A stretch of DNA of 64,000 nucleotides from positions 930,001 through 994,000 of the forward strand of contig SMMW01000524.1 in assembly GCA_004794655.1 (NCBI GenBank). The letters run 5' to 3'. Made by a program: the position numbers and the translations under genes. A model generated the notes under the pieces. That model made no database searches and was not told where the DNA came from. It saw only the letters and a program-made list of their open reading frames with translations. Below are positions 12,201-20,337 of the stretch, in pieces (positions within the stretch are counted from its first letter, which is position 1; each line of letters opens with the position of its first letter). Source of the DNA: Marisa cornuarietis (taxonomy: Eukaryota; Mollusca; Gastropoda; Architaenioglossa; Ampullariidae).

Positions 12201-15200
12201 AACTCATTATTTGTGCAAATGCTTGCCTGATTTTATTCGCTGTGTATATTTTATAGCCTAGCAGATTAGTATGCTTAAGAGGATGTTGAAAGTTAAGCAT
12301 TCATTTGGCATGACAGGAATATTTTCCTAGCACATCAAACAAAAATAGGTACCCTATTTGCCAGAAAAGGTAACAAGCTGTGAAAAATAATTTGGGCTTC
12401 ACCTTCCAGATCATAATACTAGTCATGTAGAACCACTCACAGTTAGCTGACCCTTCAAGCGTTAAGCATTTACTCTACCTTCATTTTCCCCACCAATGAC
12501 ACAATATCACTAAGCATTCAATTTGGTCACTTTCAAGTCTGTGGGAAAAATTAATGGCTGAAACTAATAGCTTAGCTGAAAATGAATGGCTAGACCAGAA
12601 TTTTGCCATACTTGTCCTGCAATAATTTAAAATGCAAAAAAATTGCATGGATCCCATCAAGCCTTTAGCCTGTGTTAGTAATTTAATGAAAGATAATAAA
12701 GAAATACAGTAATTAAGAAGAGGGAAAAATAATACAGACAACAGAGATTTTAAAAAAAAAGGTCAACAATCTGGGTCAACTAAACAAGCTAAGATCTACA
12801 ACCGTCTAAAGAATTTTAAAACACAAGGCACTGGAAAGAAAATGTACATAAATGTCGAAAGCATTCAGTGCTTTTCTTTCGTTCTTGACAATACACATAT
12901 GAAAAAAATAAACCAGAAATTTTCCGAAAGAAATAAAAGAAATGCAGAAAAACCTACATATATATATATACACACACACACTATATAAGCCTCATTTTTA
13001 AGCCTTAGTTGTTAATACTTATTTGGATACATAAATTTTGCTAGTCCAAGTACAGGTTTCTAAATTATGCCATATAGACAATATTTCATTTTAAACACCA
13101 CACAGCAATTGCTATTAATATCTGTTTATCTAGATAAATGAATATAAATTTTTAAATAAAGACCAAACGGGTATCATTTTCACGCTATAAAATGAAGAAA
13201 TATAAGAAGAGGTTATGACTAATTTAAAAGAAATAGGGGTTAAAGCAATGGGTAGAGCACCAAAAGAAAGTTTCCATTAGTGGTGATGGGAGACAAAATG
13301 ATTCTGAGGCTTGAGTGCTTCTGGCATTCTCTTGGCAGCAGCCAGCAACAGTAAATAATAGATCCACAGTTGTTAACTGGGACACAGAGTTAGTGAGCAT
13401 TCAAACACTCTTTCACTGGCTTGTTGTCATAACAATAGAAGAATGCTCAAAAAGAGATACCATTTCATTTCCTAATCAGTCAATTCGTGCTACGGTGCTA
13501 TATACATTAAAGAACAGCTAGTTCATGCTTTGTTAGGTGCTCTAAGGTACAAATAAGTCGGGCAGGTCTTACCCTTTCCTGAGATTTTGCCTGCACTCCA
13601 CCTACCAACCTGTCTGACCGACAAGGCACTCGTACCTACAAATCAACCAAGTCCCACCACCAAACAAAAGAACATTTAGAAATCCCACTATTACAAAGTA
13701 ATAGAAATAAACACAGGCTGTTTATCTAAAATACAACAAAAAAGTGGTATTTGTTATGTCTTTTAAGTTAGTGTGAAACATCTGGGTAAAATAGAAAGTA
13801 GGTATAAGAGATAAATAGCTTAAAAGAACTACAGGCTTAAGCAACTCTGCGTAAAGAAAACAAGCTAAACATTTAGATAATATTGCTTAGATTTCAAACA
13901 AGGAATGAAATAAAATGAATATTTCTAAGATTATGTCAAAATAATCCCCATGTTTACTACAGAATCTGCAGAATCTTTTACAAAGATTATGCAGCTTCAA
14001 AATTTTCTGGCTAAAAAAACAGTACAGAGTATGGGGCAAAACAAACCAAAGCAAAGCCCATGGGTACAATTTCATGATAAACTAGCCTTTAACTGGGAGT
14101 GTAGCTTTTCACCTGGATCACTGTTCCCATGATTGGCAGATTAAGAGTTTCCCCTGGTATAGGGTCAGGCCATTGGTCAATATCATGGCAAGCTGAAATG
14201 AAACCTATTATTTAGCAAAACTATGAAGAAAAACACACTTAGCCTTAAACTTTTTTTTTTTGCTCACACTAATAAATAAAAGATAAATCTCATACCTGCA
14301 ATCAATAAGTAGAAAAATAAACGATAACAGAAGAGAAAATCATAAAAGTTGCTTTAAACTAAAAAAAAATCTGAAATCAATGTATTTAATTAAATATTTC
14401 ACGGCTAACATGAACAACTTGTTTTTTAAGGAATGAGCTTAATTCATTATAAACTACTAATTCCCATGATCTAAGCAGAAAAAAAAGTTTTTTCATTTGC
14501 AAGATACAAACCTATTAACACTGCTGTTCTCACCTGAGTTTTGGGTCAAAACTTCATTTTTAGGGATGGTACAAAAAATAACTTACTGACTACGCAATGC
14601 CTGTTGGACTGGCTATATGGCATTCAGCGATGTGGGTGGTTAAAATTTAGATCAATCCATATTTGAGTGCTATATTCTCTGAACATGACTGAGTCATGTT
14701 TGCCTTTACCAAGTGTCAATCATGCCTAAGCTGACACACTACTGTTCATGCACATACAGGTAGCTCTTCCTTGTGTCTCTCACATGCATGCATACTTTCT
14801 TTGACCTCTGAACCATAGACGACCAGGACGCATTGTTAGGAAGGATATCAAGTGGTTTCCTATACAACCATGAAATAGAAATGGCTTCAACACCATTTTT
14901 GTTTTCTTTCTCAATAAATGTACATTCTTCTTGATAACCACAGCAATGATACAAATAACTATGTAAAAAAATCATTTTAATACCTGCTTCAAAGCTAATA
15001 GCAATGCCTTAAACACCATTTTGCTTCCTTTCTCAATAAATGTACATTCTTCTTGATAACCATAGCAATGATACAAATAAATATGTAAATAATTATTTTA
15101 ATACCTGCTTCAAGGCTGGGTTCCCCGTTGTCAAAATATTCAGGGGCAATAATGCTGACTAGCTGGGAAAACAGGGCCACAAAAGGCAGTTTGGTCACCA

Positions 15201-18200
15201 GCACAACTGACTTGAAGAAACAGAAATTACACAGCTTCAATAATTAATTTTACCGGCGCTGTCACAATTGTTCAGTGCAGACAGAAACCAATGTATGCAT
15301 GGTTACGTTATCCACGCAAGACACATGGCAAACATCACATGCACTTTTCCAATTGAAAAAAAAAGAGGTTAGATCTTTAACAAAAGGTCTCAAATGATGA
15401 TCAAGATGATGATGTACAGAGTGGAACCCCAGCATGTGGCCAGGCTCTTTGCACTTCATAGTACTAGGTCATGAATATGGAATACCACTGACAGGGGAAG
15501 AATGTAATATAATAGTACTCAGTAACAGTAGTCCCATTGGAAAAACACACACAAAGTACATACTGTCCCCACATGTTAGCCATAGACCGCACAGGATCAA
15601 AGCAAGAATGGAGTTATTGCAACAAGAATTTCTGAAACAAGAAAGTCTTTAACACCCTCTTTAAGCTTGAAACAGATTGAATGGTTTGAATCCAGAATGA
15701 TCACAAGTTCCAAAGTTTGGGTTCGGCATAAGGGAAGTATTGCTCACCACCCCTTTTGGTGTGAGCTTTTGGCAGGTGTGGGATAGTCTTTTTTAATGAC
15801 AATAAAATAATGACAATTTTACCATCCTTTTTAAAAAGGTAAAATGTCTGATAACCTAGCAGTCTCAGGGCAGTGAACTGTAAGAAGTTCACTATGTCTA
15901 CAGCATGGCATGAGGAAGGCTCAGTCAAACTCTGCCTTTTACCCTTTGCTGATCAGACGCCCATATGGTGAGTGACCTTGGGAGATCTTTTTGGTCAGCT
16001 GACTCAGACAGTCTCAAACCAGCAATGTTGTGATTAAAAGTTTAGCACACAACAGTTAACCACCATGCTGTGCACCAGCCCCAATCGTCATAATTTGTTC
16101 TCAATAATTTCTGTTTAAGGCAATAAAAAAAGGTACATTTAAACGAATAAAAAGGAAGCAGCTGATCAATAGCAAGAGTTACAAAATACAGAACATTCTG
16201 CAGTGGCAACATTGCAAACGATTGAAGTAATACAAATCATGCATTTATTATTATTAATATATTTGTATATTGATTACTTCAATAGTTTACTTAGATAACT
16301 TTGATACTTTAAACAGTATTACCTTCTGGAAGTATCCTCTTCTTATTGTTCTGTCTTTGGTTTGGCGGAAGTATACAAATCCATAGTAGTATGCTGATTC
16401 ACTCTGTAAAAATAACCGTAGTTACTTAGGAAACTGTATAACACCAGACCAGACACTGAAAATGCATTATTATTTATTAATTACTATCCATTAATTTCAA
16501 CAAAAATATTTCAGAGCCCACAAAAAGCAATTACTTTATAAAGTTGGCGATCTTCTGTTGCAAAAAATAATCTGGAAAGTTAGCAGGCTATCAAACAGCT
16601 TTACCTGTAAGTTAATTGGGCAGTCTCTGTTATAAGCATTGTGTGCTTTCACAGTGGGCTTGCGACCAGGGCACTGGCGAATACGAAAATGGAACTGTGT
16701 ATCACCCATACAACCTGAAAATATTCCAGATTTATTGCAACTATCATCACATTCTGTCTCACAAACTTAATAATAAAACAAACATTAAAAAGAAATACAC
16801 ATTTTACAATGTCATATAAACTATCAGTACAAATTCATATGATTAATGTTGATTCAGAAACATTTTAAACACTAATATTAAAGTCATTACAGCAAAGAAA
16901 GTTCTTATTTCAGTAGGAGCAAAGTAATAATTGGCAACGAGAAAAATAACATAAATAAATTCAGACAATGTCACTTCCTTTCTTTTCGAATATGAACAGT
17001 CTAAACAAAAAGGTATGTAAGCATTTAAAAACCTCCAATAATTTTAACTAGGGTCTCAAACATCCTTGCATTTTATGGAAAGAAAACATTCAGGTGGTAG
17101 AGAAAGAAAAAGCCAGACACAGGGTTTGAAATAAGTAAATGTGATTCTATTTTTGATGATTTATTACTACATATTAGTCACTTTCTTATTCACTGTTTTA
17201 TTATCTGCTTTATTCTTATCATTATTTCTTAATTTTAACACACTATATCACAAATGCATCTCTTAAAAGAAGTAGCCAGCACCAACCTGAATTAGAATCA
17301 GGAAAAGACAAATAACATATATTCATTTTCTGCAAAGAAAACAACATGTCAATTTTGTTGCATTAAATAATATTCTCTATATATTTAGCAAGAATTTATA
17401 CTTCTTGCTCACTAGCTTAAAAATTATAATATAATGTATGATTATGTTCAGCTGAATCATACAAAAATGTTCAGTTTCATGCATTTTTCCTGTAAAGATC
17501 TTACTATACATGTAAATCTGATTTTACACTTAATGTAATTTTATCATCGAGACACACTTTCATTTAGAGTCCCTTCAGTACCATCTAAACTTCTAGTTAT
17601 ACTATAAATGAAAAATTCAAAATCCCCCATAAAGACAAAAGCACTTCTTGTAAAGTATACAATTTATTAAACTGCTTGGAACTCACCTCTTTGTCTGACA
17701 ACTTAACATGGCCTGGGTATATCAGCTGCAATATAGGAACAATGTGATAATAACAATCAAAACCATAATTAGTTCAGAAAGAAACGACTGTTTAAATGAA
17801 ATGAAAACATTTCAAAGAAATATACTGCACCTATTCATACTGTTAAATAAAACACAAACACACATTCTTCCTCCTCCTCCGCTCCTCCCCCCACACCCCA
17901 TCACCCGGCAGAGCTTGTAAGCAAAGTATGCATAGGTTTCACTTCTGAAATTTTGAAAAGTGAAATGTATCTTAAAGTCATGGTGAACTGCAAAGATGCC
18001 AGTGAAAACAGACAAGAATAACGATGTATTTGGAAACTTCATGCATTGTTCGATAAATGCTACTGCGACAGTAATGGTACTAGCTTGTCAGTTAAGAACA
18101 GTACTACTGTATTAACATTGTAAGTGTAACACAGGTAAGTCAGTGGTAATAGGGAAAAGGTAGTTTTTATCTCTTGTCTCGTGCGTATTTAAAAAGAAGT

Positions 18201-18641
18201 ACTGATGTTGATTACCGATGATCGTGATAAAAATTAAACACTCCACAACAATATATGCCCATGAACTTGAAACATTAAGCACAAAAATTGATTTTAAAAA
18301 TCGCTTGCATCTAATACATATTTTTAAAAATGTGATTTTGTTAGTCATGTACGACCATAGTGTACTATGTAGTTTTTAGCGTAATTTCACTGCAATATCT
18401 ATTTAGATAGTAAAACTCGTAAAAGAGATTCAGCCCTTAGAGGTTCAGTGAGAATTGCGAGGGTAAAGAAAACGCAAAAAATGGTAAACAACAATACCTC
18501 CATCGCCTGCCCAAGTTCCAGATCAAAAGTCACAACACAACAACAGTGGATCCAGTTTGAGAACCTGTCCCACGGGAGTACGGTAATAGATTGCTGGTCT
18601 TCATCGAGATGCTTCTCGTTTACTTGATCTCGGTCATCCAT
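213..18641 (-). CDS. DENND6: DENND6-like DENN-domain Rab GEF, gene span (3'-truncated by window edge)
   Basis: Nineteen exons on the minus strand encode a protein closely resembling vertebrate DENND6A/B. Known role: these proteins act as exchange factors for Rab14-type GTPases on recycling endosomes. Visible landmarks in order: WDRFSNW and [10 protein letters not shown] at the N-terminus (as in family [17 protein letters not shown]), [120 protein letters not shown] and SPNFEGW. These span the uDENN, cDENN and dDENN regions. Exons placed total 1539 nt (513 codons); human DENND6A is about 608 residues. The final residues lie left of position 1. One short phase 0-0 exon between 14113 and 11886, about 17-20 residues, was not found. 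The start ATG at 18641 has A at -3 and G at +4. Introns hold transposon remnants and low-complexity DNA; no other gene was seen inside them. Confidence 0.93.
729..831 (-). CDS. DENND6: DENND6 exon ([10 protein letters not shown])
   Basis: 103 nt, phase 2 to 0, between tcttcag and TCT|gtaagt. [20 protein letters not shown] matches vertebrate FLKSPNFDGWFKTRRKEM.Q. Confidence 0.94.
1414..1523 (-). CDS. DENND6: DENND6 exon ([13 protein letters not shown])
   Basis: 110 nt, phase 0 to 2, between tatgcag and ACAG|gtaaat. [15 protein letters not shown] and [17 protein letters not shown] align with the family C-terminal region. Confidence 0.94.
1717..2043. mobile_element. Short Mutator-like (MULE) element, 9-bp target duplication
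   Basis: A 327-bp element whose two ends are built of inverted tandem copies of a roughly 16-bp unit (GGACACTTAATCCCC and its complement). It is flanked by gctaaacac at 1708-1716 and gctgaacac at 2044-2052, a 9-bp target duplication with one mismatch, typical of Mutator-like transposons. It looks like an internally deleted, oppositely oriented relative of the element at 4029-4898: both ends match that element's ends in reverse complement. It has no coding capacity. Confidence 0.85.
2236..2289 (-). CDS. DENND6: DENND6 exon ([11 protein letters not shown])
   Basis: 18 codons, phase 0-0, between tttcag and gtaaat. [18 protein letters not shown] matches vertebrate ERYVASLMPLQKSISPWK. Confidence 0.94.
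2488..2748. mobile_element. MITE with GGGCCAGTTGCACA terminal inverted repeats
   Basis: The left end begins GGGCCAGTTGCACA and the right end is its exact reverse complement. Similarity continues inwards (ca..tttctaaa..t.taaa). A 3-bp direct repeat, ctg, flanks it at 2485-2487 and 2749-2751. It is 261 bp, AT-rich inside and without an ORF. It lies in a DENND6 intron. The 3-bp duplication would suit a PIF/Harbinger-like origin; that assignment is inference. Confidence 0.75.
3289..3378 (-). CDS. DENND6: DENND6 exon ([13 protein letters not shown])
   Basis: 30 codons, phase 0-0, between tgtcag and gtgaga. [20 protein letters not shown] corresponds to the dDENN region of the family. Confidence 0.93.
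3756..3820 (-). CDS. DENND6: DENND6 exon (VYTQYKSFL)
   Basis: 65 nt, phase 1 to 0, between tgccag and AAG|gtaatc. [20 protein letters not shown] matches vertebrate VYTSYKPYL..D..I.K.L. The intron upstream, to 7656, is 3.8 kb and holds the larger Mutator-like element. Confidence 0.92.
4029..4898 (+). mobile_element. Longer Mutator-like (MULE) element with transposase remnant
   Basis: An 870-bp element starting ggtgaccggacac and ending ttaagtgtctgggattc, flanked by an exact 9-bp duplication, caggttttt, at 4020-4028 and 4899-4907. Its terminal repeats are the same ACTTAATCCCC-type units as in the 1717-2043 element. Inside, a segment of about 45 bp is repeated at 4168 and 4358 (gcgctgggtt.acaattagc). 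The interior retains the C-terminal end of a transposase gene. It is inserted in a DENND6 intron. Confidence 0.88.
4355..4659 (+). pseudogene. MULE transposase C-terminal fragment
   Basis: The frame ending at the stop 4657-4659 reads [19 protein letters not shown], then [18 protein letters not shown] and [12 protein letters not shown]. This matches the C-terminal end of FLYWCH/MULE-type transposases, which read about NNAVEGWHNAFQ..F...HP..W.F..GL, then RKKY..L. The zinc-finger and catalytic DDE parts are absent, so the fragment cannot be active. The identification rests on motif memory, not a search. Confidence 0.75.
7656..7724 (-). CDS. DENND6: DENND6 exon (LKTLDSKPG)
   Basis: 69 nt between ttgaaag and gtatgt, phase 1 to 1. 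[20 protein letters not shown] matches the family basic linker followed by LKTLDSKPG. Confidence 0.93.
8880..9066 (+). repeat. SINE-like repeat tail
   Basis: The stretch ends gggatatggcgctataca followed by an attattatt tail. That kind of 3' end is shared by many interspersed short repeats in molluscs. The 5' boundary and any tRNA-like head are not clear, so the start is approximate. Confidence 0.4.
9155..9249 (-). CDS. DENND6: DENND6 exon (ILGVTNPFF)
   Basis: 95 nt between tttgcag and gtaaga, phase 2 to 1. It contains [20 protein letters not shown], essentially identical to DENND6A. Confidence 0.95.
9360..10110 (-). mobile_element. Broken non-LTR retrotransposon (LINE) ORF2 fragment
   Basis: Reading the minus strand gives blocks typical of one LINE reverse-transcriptase family, spread over several frames. 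In order they are [58 protein letters not shown] and [20 protein letters not shown]. The 5' part, most of the polymerase domain and the 3' end are missing and the frame is broken. About 115 bp at roughly 9650-9766 interrupts the expected run and is flanked by tcatcac, which suggests a nested insertion. It sits in a DENND6 intron. Confidence 0.8.
10477..10572 (-). CDS. DENND6: DENND6 exon ([13 protein letters not shown])
   Basis: 96 nt between gtttcag and gtgagt, phase 2 to 2. [20 protein letters not shown] is almost unchanged from vertebrates and is one of the clearest identifiers of the gene. Confidence 0.95.
11119..11180 (-). CDS. DENND6: DENND6 exon (PAVVMAASP)
   Basis: 62 nt between tttcag and gtgagt, ending in phase 2. 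PAVVMAASP and CVQSLI match the family PLVVMAPSP...ALVNCI segment. Confidence 0.92.
11508..11568 (-). CDS. DENND6: DENND6 exon ([10 protein letters not shown])
   Basis: 61 nt completing a split codon, ending GAG|gtaagc in phase 0. It carries [10 protein letters not shown], the hallmark cDENN helix. Confidence 0.93.
11831..11886 (-). CDS. DENND6: DENND6 exon (HEVDIY)
   Basis: 56 nt after ttgcag, phase 0 to 2, ending TACAG|gtaaaa. It reads [18 protein letters not shown], matching the family ISVILPTVHEVDIF block. The residues expected just before it (VRIP..DKPG in vertebrates) are missing between here and exon 7. Confidence 0.9.
14113..14192 (-). CDS. DENND6: DENND6 exon 7
   Basis: 80 nt, phase 1 to 0, between tttcag and CAG|gtgaaa. 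It reads [20 protein letters not shown] then IMGTVIQ, matching the uDENN/cDENN linker of DENND6A. Confidence 0.93.
14873..15115. repeat. Two-copy 121-bp tandem duplication spanning a splice donor
   Basis: Copy one (14873-14993) and copy two (14995-15115) share nearly all bases, for example caataaatgtacattcttct and tacctgcttcaa, at an offset of 121-122. Copy two carries the real exon 6 donor of DENND6 on the minus strand and the last few codons. Copy one carries a duplicate of that donor in the intron. Confidence 0.85.
15105..15210 (-). CDS. DENND6: DENND6 exon 6
   Basis: 106 nt, phase 0 to 1, ending GCAG|gtatta. It contains [14 protein letters not shown] and [15 protein letters not shown]. 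The donor and the last coding bases lie inside a 121-bp tandem duplication, so a near-copy of the donor sits at about 14984. Confidence 0.93.
16323..16403 (-). CDS. DENND6: DENND6 exon 5
   Basis: 27 codons, phase 0-0, between ttacag and gtaata. It carries [20 protein letters not shown], the family YGYVYFRQ..D.T..RGYFQK motif. Confidence 0.94.
16605..16714 (-). CDS. DENND6: DENND6 exon 4
   Basis: 110 nt, entering in phase 1 and leaving in phase 0 at CAG|gtaaag. It carries [14 protein letters not shown], the strongly conserved uDENN strand. Confidence 0.93.
17287..17329 (-). CDS. DENND6: DENND6 exon 3
   Basis: A 43-nt exon between tttgcag and gttggt, ending in phase 1. It reads [14 protein letters not shown], nearly identical to the vertebrate segment. 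Confidence 0.93.
17687..17725 (-). CDS. DENND6: DENND6 exon 2
   Basis: A 13-codon phase 0-0 exon between ttgcag and gtgagt. It reads [13 protein letters not shown], matching the family IYPQHSKLTDRE block. Confidence 0.92.
18498..18641 (-). CDS. DENND6: DENND6 exon 1 (start codon)
   Basis: 48 codons from the ATG, ending GAG|gtattg in phase 0. It contains [20 protein letters not shown], the conserved opening of the family's uDENN region. Human DENND6A has a longer, low-complexity N-terminal extension that is absent here. Confidence 0.92.
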
Positions 18642-20118
18642 CTTTACTTTTGAAATACTCTCATAGCAGCCGAAATTTTAAAAACAAAACGTAGAAATGA
18701 ATAAGATTCATGGAGATTTTCACCCAAAACAAAGAATTTTAAAAATAAAAGTAGGTCGTCGGAGAAATAAATTCTTTTTTGCAACACAGCAAGCGTGGCT
18801 CATAAACTGAAACTGCGTAAAGTTGATACCAGAAAAAATTACTCTCGATATCTAGAGAGTACGTAATGGTTATTACAAGATGGCTGTCTCCTGAAGGAAG
18901 TACATAAATGTAGGACAGAATGGTTTGTGTTTTCCTGTGTATCTTCTCCTATAAAATAGATTCGAACGCATGAATGCTTTATTGATATTTCTTGATTGTT
19001 TAAATTCGTAGATGAGGTCTTGTAGTTTCACGGTAGAGAGTTAAGGTCAGAACCGCAGGTTGCGGTAGTAAACAACTTGCAAGCCCAAGGAGAAAAGCGG
19101 ATCGCAGCCTTCATTAAAGATCTGCAGCAATTATTTAGCATCTAATTTTCACTGTATTGCTGAAAAGCTTTGTCAGAATTTTCAGCATATGATATTTCTT
19201 AATGTATTGTTTTCCACGTATTATCTGAGATCAGTATGCATTTTACCTACTCAACAGTTAACTATCCAGCCGCAGCCGCGTGCGAACGATTGTTTTCAGC
19301 TGTAGTCTGCACGAGATTTACATTGCTAGTGATATTTTCCAGCTCTAATTATCTCATTACAACATAATGAAATCTTAATCTCGTAATAAAGGAGATGAAG
19401 TTGTTTTAAGAAGTCATTTTTTTAAATCTCTTTCATACATACCAGCTAAGAAAGATCTGCATTTAGTAAGACTAGCACATAATTCATCTAGACATTTTTA
19501 AAGAGCAAGACCACTTCAAGGGTCCAGAACAAAATGTGCTATTGGGAAAAAGATTTTAATGTACCAAAAAAGACATAAGAATAAAATTACATGATGAGAC
19601 TTGTAAGGATGAGAAAATTCGGTACTGTATAAATGATGATTTTGGTTTTGAACCAAAGGCTCCAGTTTCTAACTAATGAATATCATTAAACTTCCAGAAT
19701 TATCAGTCAGTTTCTAATGAGAGTAGCAGTACCGTTTTTACTTTTATTGCATAGTCCAAAATACAATAAGGAAAGATTTATCTGGAAGCAACAAACGTGA
19801 ATCACATTCTCACAAAGAAAATATTCTAATGTGTTTTGTCTAGAGTGGTTTTTCAATACTTTATTAAATATTTGTAGCAAATTAAAGCAAAAACTATCTT
19901 CTTTTCCTATGTACAATCTCAGATTAGGTTGTAAATATTTTTCAGATTTCTACATGGTGCATAGTCAGAGCACCCAGATCTGTTTCAATGAGGTAGTTTG
20001 TAGGGCTATTCAAAATAATACATTTATAGATGTATTTTCACTCTCCAGGTTGAAGAGGAAAGTAATCTCCTGTCAGTATTTTAAGTAATTTCTTCATGCA
20101 TTTCTTTTTACTGTCCAG
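18642..20118. promoter_or_regulatory. Candidate bidirectional promoter region between DENND6 and SLMAP
   Basis: This interval separates the two divergent start codons (18641 minus, 20149 plus; 1508 bp apart). It holds the upstream sequences of both genes and at least one SLMAP 5' UTR exon whose ends I cannot fix, since the first coding exon is preceded by a splice acceptor. A few CpGs cluster near 19260-19290. No TATA box stands out. Confidence 0.6.
18876..18890 (+). promoter_or_regulatory. YY1-like motif
   Basis: The sequence caagatggctgtc matches the YY1 core AAGATGGC on the plus strand. In animal promoters this motif often lies just downstream of the start site of the sense gene, so it may mark the SLMAP transcription start. 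It lies 235 bp upstream of the DENND6 start codon. Prediction only. Confidence 0.4.
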
Positions 20119-20135
20119 GTTGAAGAGGAGGATAG
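20030..20135 (+). repeat. Short tandem duplication of the SLMAP exon 1 splice acceptor
   Basis: The string tccaggttgaagagga occurs at about 20044 and again at 20114, each after a pyrimidine-rich run. The second is the acceptor used in the model, joining to the ATG at 20149. The first could serve as an alternative acceptor in the 5' UTR. Confidence 0.7.
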
Positions 20136-20148
20136 TCTTCGGCCCACC

Positions 20149-20337
20149 ATGTCTGCGCTGGCAATTTTGTCATGCCGTCCAAACTCCCATCCTTTCCAGG
20201 AACGACATATCTCTCTACATGAGCCTGTGAAAATTGGGAGGTCTGTAGCACGTGCTCGGCCTAGTGCCAGCAATGGCATCTTTGACTGCAAAGTTTTGTC
20301 ACGACACCATGCCATGCTGTGGTATGAAAATGAAAAG
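20149..20337 (+). CDS. SLMAP: SLMAP exon 1 (start, FHA part 1)
   Basis: 63 codons after a 5' UTR stretch beginning at the acceptor 20117-20118; ends AAG|gtgagc, phase 0. [20 protein letters not shown] and [11 protein letters not shown] are almost identical to vertebrate SLMAP. The ATG context (cccaccATG) is good. Confidence 0.96.

Noticed and set aside
13561..13640. Candidate for the missing DENND6 exon on the minus strand
   Set aside because: It ends in gtaaga, but the phase does not fit the next exon and the residues do not resemble DENND6. It looks more like an interspersed repeat.
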